From Phyllobacteriaceae bacterium (GTDB lineage: Bacteria > Pseudomonadota > Alphaproteobacteria > Rhizobiales > Rhizobiaceae), in assembly GCA_002708825.1 (NCBI GenBank), contig PAPF01000022.1, forward strand, positions 1 to 64,000: DNA of 64,000 nucleotides, read 5' to 3'. Both the position numbers and the translations under genes were made by a program. Position 1 is the stretch's first letter. Each line of letters opens with the position of its first letter. Below the pieces are notes generated by a model. It was not told where the DNA came from. It worked only from the letters and a program-made list of their open reading frames with translations, and ran no database searches. This document shows, piece by piece, positions 35,180-45,357 of the stretch.

Positions 35180-35809
35180 TCAACCCCCGGTATCGTCTAG
35201 GATGCCGTGCAGGAACACATCGGCATAGGATTGCGATAGCGCGCTGGCGCTGCCGCGTTTCGGATCGAACCATTCCAGCGTGGCATTGAGAGCGCCGATC
35301 AGCATCAGGCGCAGGCGGCGGATTTCTACATCCGGTTTCAGCGCTCCCTTGTCGCGGAGCCGCGCCAGCAGGCTGTCCCACTCGGCCTCGTAGGCGCGGC
35401 GCGTGGGAAGGTTGGCATCGCGGACCGATTGTGGAACCTGCCCGAAGATGCGCACATTGGCCGAGGAATAATCGCTGACATCCAGAAGCGCGCGCAGATG
35501 CGCCTCGATCGCGGCGCGCAGGACGGCCTCGGCGCTTGCGCCGGCCGGCTGCGCCGACACCGCCTGGCGCATCCGGTCGTGAACCGCTTGGATGCCGGCA
35601 TCGAGGATCGCCGCAACGATCTCGTCCTTAGAGCCGAAATGGTAATATATGCTGCCCGCCTTGATCCCGGCGGCCTCGGCGATTTTTCTGAGCGATACGG
35701 ACCCGTAGCCCTGTTCACGGAAAAGCCGCGCCGCAATATCCAGCACGCCATCCCGCCCGACCGCGCTGCGCGATGTCTCGTTGACCTTGCTCGCAGTGGT
35801 ATCAGCCAT
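35180..35809 (-). CDS. TetR-family regulator heading the carboxylase operon
   Basis: TetR/AcrR repressor of 209 residues. The DNA-binding domain spans about 20-62 (VLDIAARLFREQGYGSVSLRKIAEAAGIKAGSIYYHFGSK), with recognition helix around KAGSIYYHF. The ligand domain shares SANVRIFGQ and LIGALNATLEWFDPKRG with both halves of the tandem regulator at 50.3 kb, so the three units are related. It is the first gene of its own operon, 26 bases after operator E, which fits autorepression lifted by an acyl-CoA (inference). Confidence 0.92.
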   Translation of the reverse strand: MADTTASKVNETSRSAVGRDGVLDIAARLFREQGYGSVSLRKIAEAAGIKAGSIYYHFGSKDEIVAAILDAGIQAVHDRMRQAVSAQPAGASAEAVLRAAIEAHLRALLDVSDYSSANVRIFGQVPQSVRDANLPTRRAYEAEWDSLLARLRDKGALKPDVEIRRLRLMLIGALNATLEWFDPKRGSASALSQSYADVFLHGILDDTGG

Positions 35810-35835
35810 GGGTCTTCATTTTACCTCAACACCTA

Positions 35836-35851
35836 ACTAACGACTGTTAGG
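35836..35851. promoter_or_regulatory. Operator site E, at the tetR promoter
   Basis: ACTAACGACTGTTAGG matches the island motif at 12 of its 14 fixed positions; only the outermost bases differ. It lies 26 bases upstream of tetR. The remaining gap to 35983 shows no gene. Confidence 0.65.
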
Positions 35852-35983
35852 CACATGAAGCCAGTGAGTCAACCGTCCTGAACGTGTTGGATTGGAGTTT
35901 GGAAAAATCCGAGCAAACCTCTTATGGCCGCCCGGACGAGCACGTTCTTTAATGGACCCGATTACAGGGCCCGGGTCGAAGTT

Positions 35984-36814
35984 CTAGATCACGAACCCGC
36001 CGCCACAAATAATGTGCTGGCCCGAGATAAAGTTCGATTCCGGCGAGCAGAACAGATAGACGGCGCCGGCGGCCTCCTGCGGCGTGCCCACACGACCCAG
36101 CGGAATCATCCGCTCCATCTGCGACAGAAGATCGGGATTCACGCCGACCTTGATCTCCTTGTCCTCGACCTTGATCGTGCTGTCGCCTTTTGCACTGCCT
36201 TCGGTCAGGCGGGTGCGGATCGGACCGAACGCTACCGCGTTCACATTCACCTTGTAGCGCCCCCATTCCTTGGCCATCGTCCGGGTGACCCCCAGAATGC
36301 CTGCCTTGGCGGCGGAATAGTTGATCTGACCGGCATTGCCGCCGGTCCCCGCGATGGACGAAATGTTAACCACTTTGCGGAACACTTCCTGCCCGGCGGC
36401 GGCTTCTTCCTTGGCCTTGGCGCTGATCACCGGCTGGGCGGCGCGCAGGATCTTGAAGGGTGCCGTCAGGTGGACGTCGATGATCGCCTGCCACTGTTCG
36501 TCGGACATCTTCTGAACGACGCTGTCCCAAGTGTAGCCTGCGTTGTTCACGATGATATCGAGCCCGCCGAAGCTGTCTACGCCGGTCTTGATGAACCGTT
36601 CGGCGAACCCGCCTTCGGTGACGCTACCGGCGCAGACCACGGCCTCGGCACCCATCGCGCGCACCGCCTCGGCGGTTTCATTGGCCGGATCGGCGTCCAG
36701 ATCGTTGATCACCACGCGCGCCCCTTCCGAGGCCAGTTTCAGCGCGATTTCCCGGCCGATCCCCCGGCCCGACCCCGAAACCAGCGCCACGCGCCCGTCG
36801 AGTTTTCCCGTCAT
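35984..36814 (-). CDS. SDR-family 3-hydroxyacyl-CoA dehydrogenase-like enzyme
   Basis: Canonical SDR of 276 residues. The nucleotide motif SGSGRGIGREIALKLA is at 13-28, NNAG at about 90, Ser in NISSIAG and the catalytic YSAAK near 168-172. It resembles the (3R)-hydroxyacyl-CoA dehydrogenase part of peroxisomal multifunctional enzyme 2 and similar bacterial enzymes. It directly follows an SCP2-type thiolase gene. Oxidation of a 3-hydroxyacyl-CoA to the 3-ketoacyl-CoA, then thiolysis by the neighbour, is the natural reading. GGGAGGAGACGTC precedes the ATG. Confidence 0.9.
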   Translation of the reverse strand: MTGKLDGRVALVSGSGRGIGREIALKLASEGARVVINDLDADPANETAEAVRAMGAEAVVCAGSVTEGGFAERFIKTGVDSFGGLDIIVNNAGYTWDSVVQKMSDEQWQAIIDVHLTAPFKILRAAQPVISAKAKEEAAAGQEVFRKVVNISSIAGTGGNAGQINYSAAKAGILGVTRTMAKEWGRYKVNVNAVAFGPIRTRLTEGSAKGDSTIKVEDKEIKVGVNPDLLSQMERMIPLGRVGTPQEAAGAVYLFCSPESNFISGQHIICGGGFVI

Positions 36815-36838
36815 GACGTCTCCTCCCGATCCGTTTCG

Positions 36839-38023
36839 TCAGGCTTTTTCATAAAGCGTGGTCACGCAGGCCCCGCCGAGGCCCAGATTGTGCTGCAGCG
36901 CCAGGCGCGCGCCGTCGACCTGGCGCGCATCGGCCTGGCCGCGCAGCTGCTGGACAAGCTCGGTGCATTGCGCAAGGCCGGTCGCCCCCAGCGGATGCCC
37001 CTTGGACAACAGACCGCCGGACGGGTTGGTCACGTATTTGCCGCCATAGGTGTTGTCGCCATCATCGACGAATTTCGCCGCATCGCCGCGCCCGCAAAGG
37101 CCGAGCGCCTCGTAGGTGATCAGCTCGTTATGGGCAAAGCAGTCGTGCAGCTCGACCACGTCTATATCCTGCGGCCCGATGCCCGCCGCCTCGTAGACCT
37201 GATCGGCCGCGCGCTTGGCCATCGAGAGGCCGACCACCTCGCGCATGTCATGGGCGTTGAAGGTCTCGGGGCCGTCCGTCGTCATCGCCTGCGCCGCGAT
37301 CCGCACCGAGCTGTCGAGCCCGTGTCTGTCGGCGAACTCCTTGGAGCAGATGATCGCCGCGGCCGCGCCACAGGTGGGCGGGCAGGCCATCAGCCTTGTC
37401 ATCACGCCCGGCCAGACGACCTGGGCCGCCAGGACTTCTTCGGGCGTCACTTCCTGCCGGAACAGGGCAACCGGGTTCCTGGCGGCGTGGCGGCTGGCCT
37501 TGGCGCGGATCTTGGCGAAGGTTTCCAGCGTGGTGCCGAACTCCTCCATATGCGCCTTGCCGGCGCCGCCGAAATAGCGCAGCGCCAGCGGGATCTCCGG
37601 GTTGCCCACGAGATCGTCGGTTTCCTCGTCGAACGAGGCGAAGGGGCTGACCCGGTCGTGGAACATCGCGCCGATCGCGCCGGGCTGCATCTGCTCGAAA
37701 CCCAGCGCCAGGGCGCAGTCCACAGCGCCGCTCTCGACCGCTTGGCGCGCCAGAAACAGCGCCGAGGATCCGGTCGAGCAGTTGTTGTTCACGTTCACGA
37801 CCGGAATTCCGGTCATGCCGACCTGATACAGCGACCGTTGGCCGCAGGTGCTGTCGCCATAAACATAGCCCACATAGGCCTGCTGCACCTTGCCATAGTC
37901 GAGCCCCGCATCGGCCAACGCGGCGCGCGTGGCAGTCGCGGCCATCACGTCATAGCTTTCCGATTTCCCAGGTTTCTGGAACGGGACCATCCCGACGCCG
38001 GCGACATACGCTTTGTCCTTCAT
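36839..38023 (-). CDS. SCP2-type thiolase (lipid-transfer-protein family), Cys present
   Basis: Thiolase of 394 residues in the SCPx/SCP2 group. The nucleophile is in NNNCSTGSSAL (C82), the C-terminal GLLSKGHPLGATG holds the His, and EALGLCGRGDA lies between. This is a catalytically complete 3-ketoacyl-CoA thiolase, unlike the Cys-less protein at 5.9-7.0 kb. SCPx-type enzymes accept alpha-methyl-branched substrates. The ATG at 38023 (MKDKAYVAGVG) has GGGAGCGAGAGAA; operator F is 51 bases upstream. It is co-transcribed with the SDR. Confidence 0.92.
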   Translation of the reverse strand: MKDKAYVAGVGMVPFQKPGKSESYDVMAATATRAALADAGLDYGKVQQAYVGYVYGDSTCGQRSLYQVGMTGIPVVNVNNNCSTGSSALFLARQAVESGAVDCALALGFEQMQPGAIGAMFHDRVSPFASFDEETDDLVGNPEIPLALRYFGGAGKAHMEEFGTTLETFAKIRAKASRHAARNPVALFRQEVTPEEVLAAQVVWPGVMTRLMACPPTCGAAAAIICSKEFADRHGLDSSVRIAAQAMTTDGPETFNAHDMREVVGLSMAKRAADQVYEAAGIGPQDIDVVELHDCFAHNELITYEALGLCGRGDAAKFVDDGDNTYGGKYVTNPSGGLLSKGHPLGATGLAQCTELVQQLRGQADARQVDGARLALQHNLGLGGACVTTLYEKA

Positions 38024-38074
38024 TTCTCTCGCTCCCTTTTCGTTCGGGCACTCCGATACCGGCGCCACGCATTT

Positions 38075-38090
38075 TCTATCAATTGTTAGA
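38075..38090. promoter_or_regulatory. Operator site F
   Basis: TCTATCAATTGTTAGA is the island motif with one mismatch in the left half, upstream of the leftward thiolase/SDR pair. Confidence 0.72.
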
Positions 38091-38156
38091 TTTTTAGATG
38101 CCGGAATGAAGTCGTGTCAATATCCTACATTAGGGCGCGACGTGCTTGAACATTTT

Positions 38157-38172
38157 TCTAACAACTGTTTGG
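38157..38172. promoter_or_regulatory. Operator site G
   Basis: TCTAACAACTGTTTGG has a perfect left half and a right half with mismatches at the end. It is 66 bases from site F and may serve the rightward paaY-like gene, whose start is 186 bases away. The stretch 38173-38358 otherwise shows no convincing gene. Confidence 0.55.
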
Positions 38173-38358
38173 ATAACGTCGCATGAGCCAATCAAGGATA
38201 CGGTTTGGCGCTTTTGGTAAAAAGCAGGAGCATCCCGGTTGTCAGCGTTTGCAAATTCCGCGAGCCTGGAGGGGAACCAGACTGGCGAGGCAATTGAGGG
38301 AACTCCTGCATACGGGTCCAGCATTGACGGATAACCGCGGCAGTCGATGGAGCACGAC

Positions 38359-38970
38359 ATGGCGAACTGTTACGAATTCAAAGGCTTCGTTCCGGTCATT
38401 CCCGAGGACACTTTCGTTCATCCCCAGGCGATGCTGATCGGAAACGTGATCCTCGGTCACGGTTGCTACATCGGCCCCGGAGCCAGCCTGCGCGGCGATT
38501 TCGGACGGATCGTGGTCGGGGATGGCGCGAATGTTCAGGACAATTGCATCCTGCATTCCTTCCCTGGCCGCGACGCGGTGGTGGAACCGGACGGCCATAT
38601 CGGCCACGGCGCGATCCTACATGGCTGCACCATCGGACGAAACGCTCTGGTCGGCATGAATGCCGTCATCATGGACGGGGTGATCCTTGGCGCGGAATCG
38701 ATCGTCGGCGCCCAAGCCTTTGTGCGCGGCGAGACGGTGGTCCCGCCGCGCTCGATGGTGGTCGGATCGCCGGCCAAGGTGATCCGAGAGGTCACCGAAA
38801 AGGAAGTGGCATGGAAGACGCGCGGCACCGCGGAATACCAGCAACTTGCGCGGGATTGCCTGGCCGGGCTAAAGCCCGTCGCGCCTTTAGGAAGGGTGGA
38901 AGAGAACCGCCCCGAAATGGCGGCCTCGGACGTCGTGTCCATCCAGGAGGCACGGCGCCAGCCCAACTGA
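38359..38970 (+). CDS. paaY: PaaY-like hexapeptide-repeat protein (gamma-carbonic-anhydrase fold)
   Basis: Left-handed beta-helix protein of 203 residues made of hexapeptide repeats: [24 protein letters not shown], then [15 protein letters not shown] and [33 protein letters not shown]. The His residues of HSF, GHIGH and LHG are the zinc ligands of the gamma-carbonic-anhydrase fold. PaaY of phenylacetate degradation is a thioesterase that removes dead-end CoA esters; CaiE is a related neighbour of CaiB-type genes. Here the many CoA-transferases and ligases suit such a rescue role. The ATG at 38359 has GGAG six bases upstream; 38347 is an alternative. Confidence 0.85.
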   Translation: MANCYEFKGFVPVIPEDTFVHPQAMLIGNVILGHGCYIGPGASLRGDFGRIVVGDGANVQDNCILHSFPGRDAVVEPDGHIGHGAILHGCTIGRNALVGMNAVIMDGVILGAESIVGAQAFVRGETVVPPRSMVVGSPAKVIREVTEKEVAWKTRGTAEYQQLARDCLAGLKPVAPLGRVEENRPEMAASDVVSIQEARRQPN

Positions 38971-38992
38971 AACGCTTGGGACCTGTTCTGTC

Positions 38993-39016
38993 GGGGCGGC
39001 GATACAGTGCCGCCCC
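38993..39016. terminator. Hairpin between convergent genes
   Basis: GGGGCGGC-GATACAGT-GCCGCCCC, an 8-bp perfect stem in the 53-base gap between the paaY-like gene and the carboxyltransferase gene. There is no T-run on either side, so termination is likely but not certain. Confidence 0.6.
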
Positions 39017-39023
39017 CGGGTCC

Positions 39024-40631
39024 TCACAGCCGGAATATCCCGTAATGCGGCTCGTCGATCGGCGCGTTCAAAGACGCGGAGATCGACATGCCGAGCGCGT
39101 TGCGCGTATCGGCCGGGTCGAGGATGCCGTCGTCCCACAATTCCGAGGTCGAGGTATAGGCCTCGACATCGCGCTTGTATTTTTCCAGCACCGGTTCGCG
39201 GATCGCGGCGATTTCCTCTTCGGTCAGCTCTTTGCCTTCGCGCTGAAGCTGCCGGATCTTGACGTCCGCCATGGTGTTGGCAGCCTGATCCGCGCCCATC
39301 ACGCCGATCTCGGCCTGGGGCCACATGAACAGCGTGCGCGCATCCCAGGCCCGCCCGCACATGCCGTAATTGCCTGCCCCGTAAGACGCATTGGCGATCA
39401 CGGTGAATTTAGGCACGACCGAGCCGCCCTGCGCCATCAGCATCTTGGCGCCGTCCTTGGCGATGCCGCGTTCTTCGTATTCGCGGCCCACCATGTAACC
39501 GGTGATGTTCTGGAAAAAAACCAGAGGCGTGCGGTTCTGGTTGCAAAGCTGCATGAAATGCGCGGCCTTGAGCGAGCTGTCGTTGAACAGCACCCCGTTG
39601 TTGGCAAGAATGCCGACCTTGTAGCCCCAGATATGGGCAAAGCCGCACACCATCGTGGTGCCATAGTCGGGCTGATATTCGTGAAAGCGCGAACCGTCCA
39701 CGATCCGGGCCAGAACCTCGCGCATGTCGAACTGGGTTTTCCGGTCCTTGGGAATGATCCCGTAGAGTTCCTTTGGATCGTAGTAAGGCTCCTCGAAGGC
39801 CGCGGTTTCGATGATCGTTTTCGGCGTGCGCTTCCACTGGCCGACAATCTCGCGGGCCAGTGAAAAGGCGTGCTGTTCGGTCGCGGCGCGGTAGTCGCCC
39901 GTGCCCGAAACCGAGGTGTGCATGACCGCGCCGCCTAGTTCCTGAACGCCGACCTCCTCGCCGGTGGCCGCCTTGACCAGCGGCGGACCGCCCAGAAAGA
40001 TCGCCCCTGTGCCTTCGATGATGATGTTGTAGTCGCTCAGCGTCGGCACATAGGCGCCGCCAGCCGTGCAGTGCCCGCCGACCACGGCGATCTGCGGGAT
40101 ATTGGCCTGGCTCAGCTTGACTTGGTTGCGAAACACCCGCCCTCCCAGATACCGGTCGGGAAAGACGCCGTGCTGCAAGGGCAGGAAACCGCCCGCGCTG
40201 TCGCAGATATGGATGACCGGCAGGCGGTTTTCCAGCGCCACATCCAGAAGGCGCACGATCTTTTTCACCGTATGGGGATACCATGCGCCGCCTTTGACGC
40301 TGGCATCGTTGGCGTGAATGGCGACCTCGCGACCCTGTACGATGCCGATGCCGGTCACCACGGCGGCGCCGGGGACCGCGCCATCGTATTCGCGGCAGGC
40401 GGCCAGGGTTGAAAACTCCAGGAACGGCGTGCCGGGGTCCAGCAGCAGTTCCAGCCGATCGCGCACGCCCAGCTTGTTCTGCCGGGCCAGACGCTCGATG
40501 TCGCGCTGCGGGCGTTCGTAGCGGGCCGCGTGCTGGCGGGCGTGGAACTCTTTCAACCGCTCTGACATCGCGGCGAAATTGGCCTTGAAGTCGGCCGCGT
40601 TGGTGTCGATCTGGCTTTCAATCCGGCGCAT
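39024..40631 (-). CDS. Acyl-CoA carboxylase beta subunit (carboxyltransferase), second system
   Basis: Carboxyltransferase of 535 residues. LLLDPGTPFLEFSTLAACREY, NDASVKGGAWYPHTVKKI, GHCTAGGAYVPTLSDYN and FFQNITGYMVGREYEERGIAKDG cover both crotonase-like halves. The family's H-F-G-x-x-F-Y-x-Q loop reads RYLGGRVFRNQ, unlike the first carboxylase of this window, so substrate choice probably differs. The ATG at 40631 has GGAGGAGAAGTGACC before it. It works with the separate BC and BCCP genes just upstream. Confidence 0.9.
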   Translation of the reverse strand: MRRIESQIDTNAADFKANFAAMSERLKEFHARQHAARYERPQRDIERLARQNKLGVRDRLELLLDPGTPFLEFSTLAACREYDGAVPGAAVVTGIGIVQGREVAIHANDASVKGGAWYPHTVKKIVRLLDVALENRLPVIHICDSAGGFLPLQHGVFPDRYLGGRVFRNQVKLSQANIPQIAVVGGHCTAGGAYVPTLSDYNIIIEGTGAIFLGGPPLVKAATGEEVGVQELGGAVMHTSVSGTGDYRAATEQHAFSLAREIVGQWKRTPKTIIETAAFEEPYYDPKELYGIIPKDRKTQFDMREVLARIVDGSRFHEYQPDYGTTMVCGFAHIWGYKVGILANNGVLFNDSSLKAAHFMQLCNQNRTPLVFFQNITGYMVGREYEERGIAKDGAKMLMAQGGSVVPKFTVIANASYGAGNYGMCGRAWDARTLFMWPQAEIGVMGADQAANTMADVKIRQLQREGKELTEEEIAAIREPVLEKYKRDVEAYTSTSELWDDGILDPADTRNALGMSISASLNAPIDEPHYGIFRL

Positions 40632-40633
40632 GG

Positions 40634-41136
40634 TCACTTCTCCTCCGGTGCCAACTGGGCAAGGACGGCCTTCAGCCCGAAACTGTCGCCGGCGGCAAAT
40701 GGCATCTCGGCGATCACGCCGTCGCGCGGCGCGGACAGGGTGGTCTCCAGCTTCATGCTTTCGATTACCAGCAGGGGCTGCCCTTCCTTGACGGCGTCTC
40801 CGGGTTTGAACGCCACCGACACGACGACCCCCGGCATCGGCGCCACGATGCGGTCATCTGCTGCGCCGCCATCGCTTCCGGCCAGACGCCGAGCGGGATC
40901 GACCCGCCCAATCTCGTACGCCCGACCGTTCAGGTGCACGAAGGTCGAATCGGGTCCGATGGCGAGCCGCAGCTCTTGCACGACGCCCCGCGTCCGAAGG
41001 ACATGGCCGCCCGGTTCCCCGGTTGCGTCCAACTGGCAGGGAACCGCGCCATCGGGCGTGTTCAGGATAAAGCGGCTCCCATCATGGATGAGCCAGCATT
41101 CGGCTTCGACGCCGCCGACCTGGAATATCCTGCGCA

Positions 41137-41137
<1 letters not shown>
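40634..41137 (-). CDS. Biotin carboxyl carrier protein, stand-alone
   Basis: Protein of 167 residues whose C-terminal 70 form a biotinyl domain: APMPGVVVSVAFKPGDAV, then LLVIESMKLETTLSAP with the biotin Lys at about 129. The first 95 residues resemble the BT linker domain that in fused alpha subunits joins BC to BCCP and docks the beta subunit. So the gene looks like the C-terminal third of an alpha chain encoded separately. Start and BC stop share one base (TGATG), and GGAGAAACTG precedes the ATG. Co-translation keeps BC and BCCP equimolar. Confidence 0.9.
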
Positions 41138-42606
<1,469 letters not shown>

Positions 42607-42616
42607 TTTTTTCCTT

Positions 42617-44416
42617 TCACGCACTCTTGGCAGGGCGCAGCCCGTCGCGCGCGGCCAGATCGGCGGGCACGGGTATTTCGATGTCGAGCAGCATCTGCGC
42701 GAAGCCCTTGCCTTGCGGATCGATGCGGACCGAGGCGATGCCGCCGCCGCCCAGAGACTCGTGCAGAAGGAAGTTCAGTGCATTGCTGCCCGGCAGGTCG
42801 AAACGCTCGACCACTCCGTTGCAGAGGTGTGCAAAGTAGCCCTTCACCACCTCTTCGGTCAGGGCGGTGCGGATATAGGGCAGGTAATCCGGCTTGCGCG
42901 CCAGAATGCCGATATTGGCGATGTCCCCCTTGTCGCCGGAGCGGCCCCAGGCCAAGTCCACCAGCCGCACCTTGACCGCGTCCGGACCGGCCTCGCGGCC
43001 TTCCGCCGACGGCGCCGCGGGCGGATCGAGGCGCACCGCCTCGGCAGCGATGGCGACGGGCACACCCGCGCCGTCGACCTCGACCGCGAGGGGAGTATCG
43101 GCCTTGTCCATCAGGAAAGAGAACAGCCGCACCACCGGCTGCACCTTGGGCCGTCCGGCGAAGAACCCGGTCAGACCCTGCGCGGTCGAAATCGCCATCG
43201 GTGCGATTTCTCCGGCAAAGATATTCAGCGCGGCGCGATCGTCATGGACCGCGCCGATCTTCAGCACCACCTCGCGCGTCTGTGCCCGGGCATTGGCGCC
43301 ATAGGCGGCCTCGGCGCCCAGCACCTCGACGCTGACCTGCCGGAAATCAGCGAGGTTCCTGTCGCGGAAAATTCGGCGGCAGCGTGTCAAAATTGCCTCG
43401 GCAACCCTCTCAGCCTTGGCGGGGGCGTCGATAGCGGCAAGCGTAAGCGTAGTGATGGCGCGCCACCCGTCGGCATGGGTCGCCGAGACTTTGTAGCTGC
43501 CGGTGCGCCCCAACCCCCTGCCGCCCTTGACCAGCACCCGGTCGGGGCCGACCTGCTCCAGGGTGACCCCGGACCAGTCGCAGATCACGTCCGGCAGAAG
43601 GTAGGCGCGCGGATCGCCGATCTCGTACAGCATCTGCTCGCCGACCGATCCGGGCACCACCAGGCCGCCTGTGTCCGGCGTCTTGGTCATGACGAAGCTG
43701 CCGTCCTCGGAGACCTCGACGATGGGCATGCCCATGTCGTCCCAGCCGGGCACGTCCCTCCAGTCGGTGAAGTTGCCCCCCGTGCCCTGCGGGCCGCATT
43801 CGATCAGGTGGCCGGCCAGCGAGCCCTGGCTGAGCTTGTCCCAATCGTCATCCTTCCAGCCGAATTCATGCATCAAGGAGCCCAGCGCCACCGCGCTATC
43901 GGCGCAGCGCCCCGTGATCACGATCTCGGCTCCCGCATCCAGCGCCACGGCGATGGGGCGAGCGCCCAGATAGGCGTTCATGCTCCAGACATCCCCGGGG
44001 AAGGCGGCGCCCGAGAACATTTCTGTCTCGCCGCGGGCGCGGATTTCGTCCGCGCGGTCCAGAAGGTCGTCGCCCAGCACGACGCCGATAGAGATGTCGA
44101 CGCCCGCCGCCTCGGCCGCCCTGGCCAGCGCGTCGCGGCAGCCGCGCGGGTTCACCCCGCCGGCATTGGCCACTACCTTGATCCCCTTGGCCTTGATCTC
44201 GGCCAGCCAGGGTACCAGCGCCCTGACGAAATCCGGGGCGAACCCTGCCTCGGGCGACTTCGCCCGCGCACGCGCCATCAGCGACATCGTCACCTCGGCC
44301 AGGTAATCGAACACCAGATAGTCGATCCCGCCCTTGTTCACCAATTGCCCAACGGCTTCCGGCGTGTCGCCCCAGAAGCCGGACGCGCATCCTATGCGCA
44401 GCTTTCGATCCGGCAT
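42617..44416 (-). CDS. atuA: AtuA-like protein (DUF1446)
   Basis: Acyclic-terpene-utilisation protein AtuA family, 599 residues. It starts MPDRKLRIGCASGFWGDTPEAVGQLVNKG and shows LVFDYLAEVTMSLMARAR, NAGGVNPRGC and ITGRCADSAVALGSLMHEFGW, all marks of DUF1446. The last 110 residues (VRLVDLAWGRSGDKGDIANIG onward) form the second conserved domain of the family. AtuA is needed for citronellol/geraniol growth in Pseudomonas but its reaction is not established. It sits directly before the split carboxylase, as atuA sits with the geranyl-CoA carboxylase genes. The ATG has an excellent GGCAGGAGGACGAT. Confidence 0.87.
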   Translation of the reverse strand: MPDRKLRIGCASGFWGDTPEAVGQLVNKGGIDYLVFDYLAEVTMSLMARARAKSPEAGFAPDFVRALVPWLAEIKAKGIKVVANAGGVNPRGCRDALARAAEAAGVDISIGVVLGDDLLDRADEIRARGETEMFSGAAFPGDVWSMNAYLGARPIAVALDAGAEIVITGRCADSAVALGSLMHEFGWKDDDWDKLSQGSLAGHLIECGPQGTGGNFTDWRDVPGWDDMGMPIVEVSEDGSFVMTKTPDTGGLVVPGSVGEQMLYEIGDPRAYLLPDVICDWSGVTLEQVGPDRVLVKGGRGLGRTGSYKVSATHADGWRAITTLTLAAIDAPAKAERVAEAILTRCRRIFRDRNLADFRQVSVEVLGAEAAYGANARAQTREVVLKIGAVHDDRAALNIFAGEIAPMAISTAQGLTGFFAGRPKVQPVVRLFSFLMDKADTPLAVEVDGAGVPVAIAAEAVRLDPPAAPSAEGREAGPDAVKVRLVDLAWGRSGDKGDIANIGILARKPDYLPYIRTALTEEVVKGYFAHLCNGVVERFDLPGSNALNFLLHESLGGGGIASVRIDPQGKGFAQMLLDIEIPVPADLAARDGLRPAKSA

Positions 44417-44435
44417 ATCGTCCTCCTGCCTGGGC

Positions 44436-45221
44436 TCAGCGCCCGGTCCATTCCGGCATGCGCTTGCCGATGAAGGCCGCGAAGCCCTCTCGCGCGTCTT
44501 CCGTCTGCGCCACCCGCGGTAACAGCGATTCGGCAAACCGCATTTGCTGCGGATAGGTCATGTCCTCCATCGCGTGACAGGCGTATTTGCCCAGCCGGAT
44601 CGCGGTCGGCGATTGCGCGGCGATCTGGGCGACCAGCTCATCGACCTTGGCATCCAGGCTGCTTGACTCTGTCACGTAATTCACCAAATCGTAGCGCAGC
44701 GCCTCTTCTGCCGTCAGAGGTACACCGGTGATGAACATCTCCATCAGCCGCCGCCTGGGCAGCACCCGCATCATCGACGGCACAATTGTCATGGGAAACA
44801 GGCCCACCTTTACCTCCGGCGTTCCAATCCGGGCGTGATCGGCCATTACTGCGAGATCACAGGCGCAGATGATACCTGCGCCCGCGCCCATCGCCACACC
44901 ATTGATTCGCGCGATGGTCGGCTTCTTGCAGGCCTCGATTTTCTCGAACAACTGACCGGCAAAGTGGCCCGGCTCGGAGGGGTCCATCACAAACGGGCCA
45001 CCATCGGCACCCGCCTTGATGTCGCCACCAGCACAAAAGGCGCGTTCGCCCGCCCCCGTCAGCACGATTACGCGGCAGCCGGGATCGGCCTCCGCTTTTG
45101 AGATCGCAGCAATGATCCCCTCAGCGACGTCCCGGTTCAACGCATTTCGCTGGTCGGGACGGTTAATCGTGATGCGGATCTCGCGTCCGTCGCTCTTACA
45201 AAGCACAACCTGATCGGTCAT
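44436..45221 (-). CDS. Crotonase-family enoyl-CoA hydratase/isomerase
   Basis: Crotonase of 261 residues, ATG at 45221 (MTDQVVLCKSD) with GGGGGCAGGGAAA. The first loop is AFCAGGDIKAG. GVAMGAGAGIICACDL has Ala at the first Glu position; the second Glu is kept (IGTPEVKVGLFPM). The F-P-x-x-I-V-P-x-M tail of that loop is close to the LiuC/AtuE type, and its place ahead of atuA and a carboxylase supports hydration of a glutaconyl-CoA-like product. First gene of the leftward operon from operator H. Confidence 0.85.
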   Translation of the reverse strand: MTDQVVLCKSDGREIRITINRPDQRNALNRDVAEGIIAAISKAEADPGCRVIVLTGAGERAFCAGGDIKAGADGGPFVMDPSEPGHFAGQLFEKIEACKKPTIARINGVAMGAGAGIICACDLAVMADHARIGTPEVKVGLFPMTIVPSMMRVLPRRRLMEMFITGVPLTAEEALRYDLVNYVTESSSLDAKVDELVAQIAAQSPTAIRLGKYACHAMEDMTYPQQMRFAESLLPRVAQTEDAREGFAAFIGKRMPEWTGR

Positions 45222-45295
45222 TTTCCCTGCCCCCCCATTTGCGCCACCCAATCGCACTCAACGCCCGACCATGAACGCGGTGCCTTGAAATATTT

Positions 45296-45311
45296 TCTAA
45301 CATATGTTTGA
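45296..45311. promoter_or_regulatory. Operator site H, divergent promoter region
   Basis: TCTAACATATGTTTGA: perfect left half, one mismatch in the right half. It lies between the leftward crotonase-atuA-carboxylase operon and the rightward ACAD operon. Confidence 0.7.
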
Positions 45312-45357
45312 TTTTGGTCAACAGTGGAAGCTGCCAAGCCGATTGGGAGGATTTGGA

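Noticed and set aside
35924-38089. A 721-codon plus-strand open frame antisense to the SDR and thiolase genes
   Set aside because: It mirrors two clear enzyme genes on the minus strand, has no family resemblance and arises from the high GC content; the same holds for long antisense frames at 316-1533, 9630-11078 and 42545-44473.
38183-38437. A small plus-strand frame upstream of and overlapping the paaY-like gene
   Set aside because: No recognisable domain, no good ribosome site, composition unlike a protein, and it overlaps the well-supported paaY-like start.
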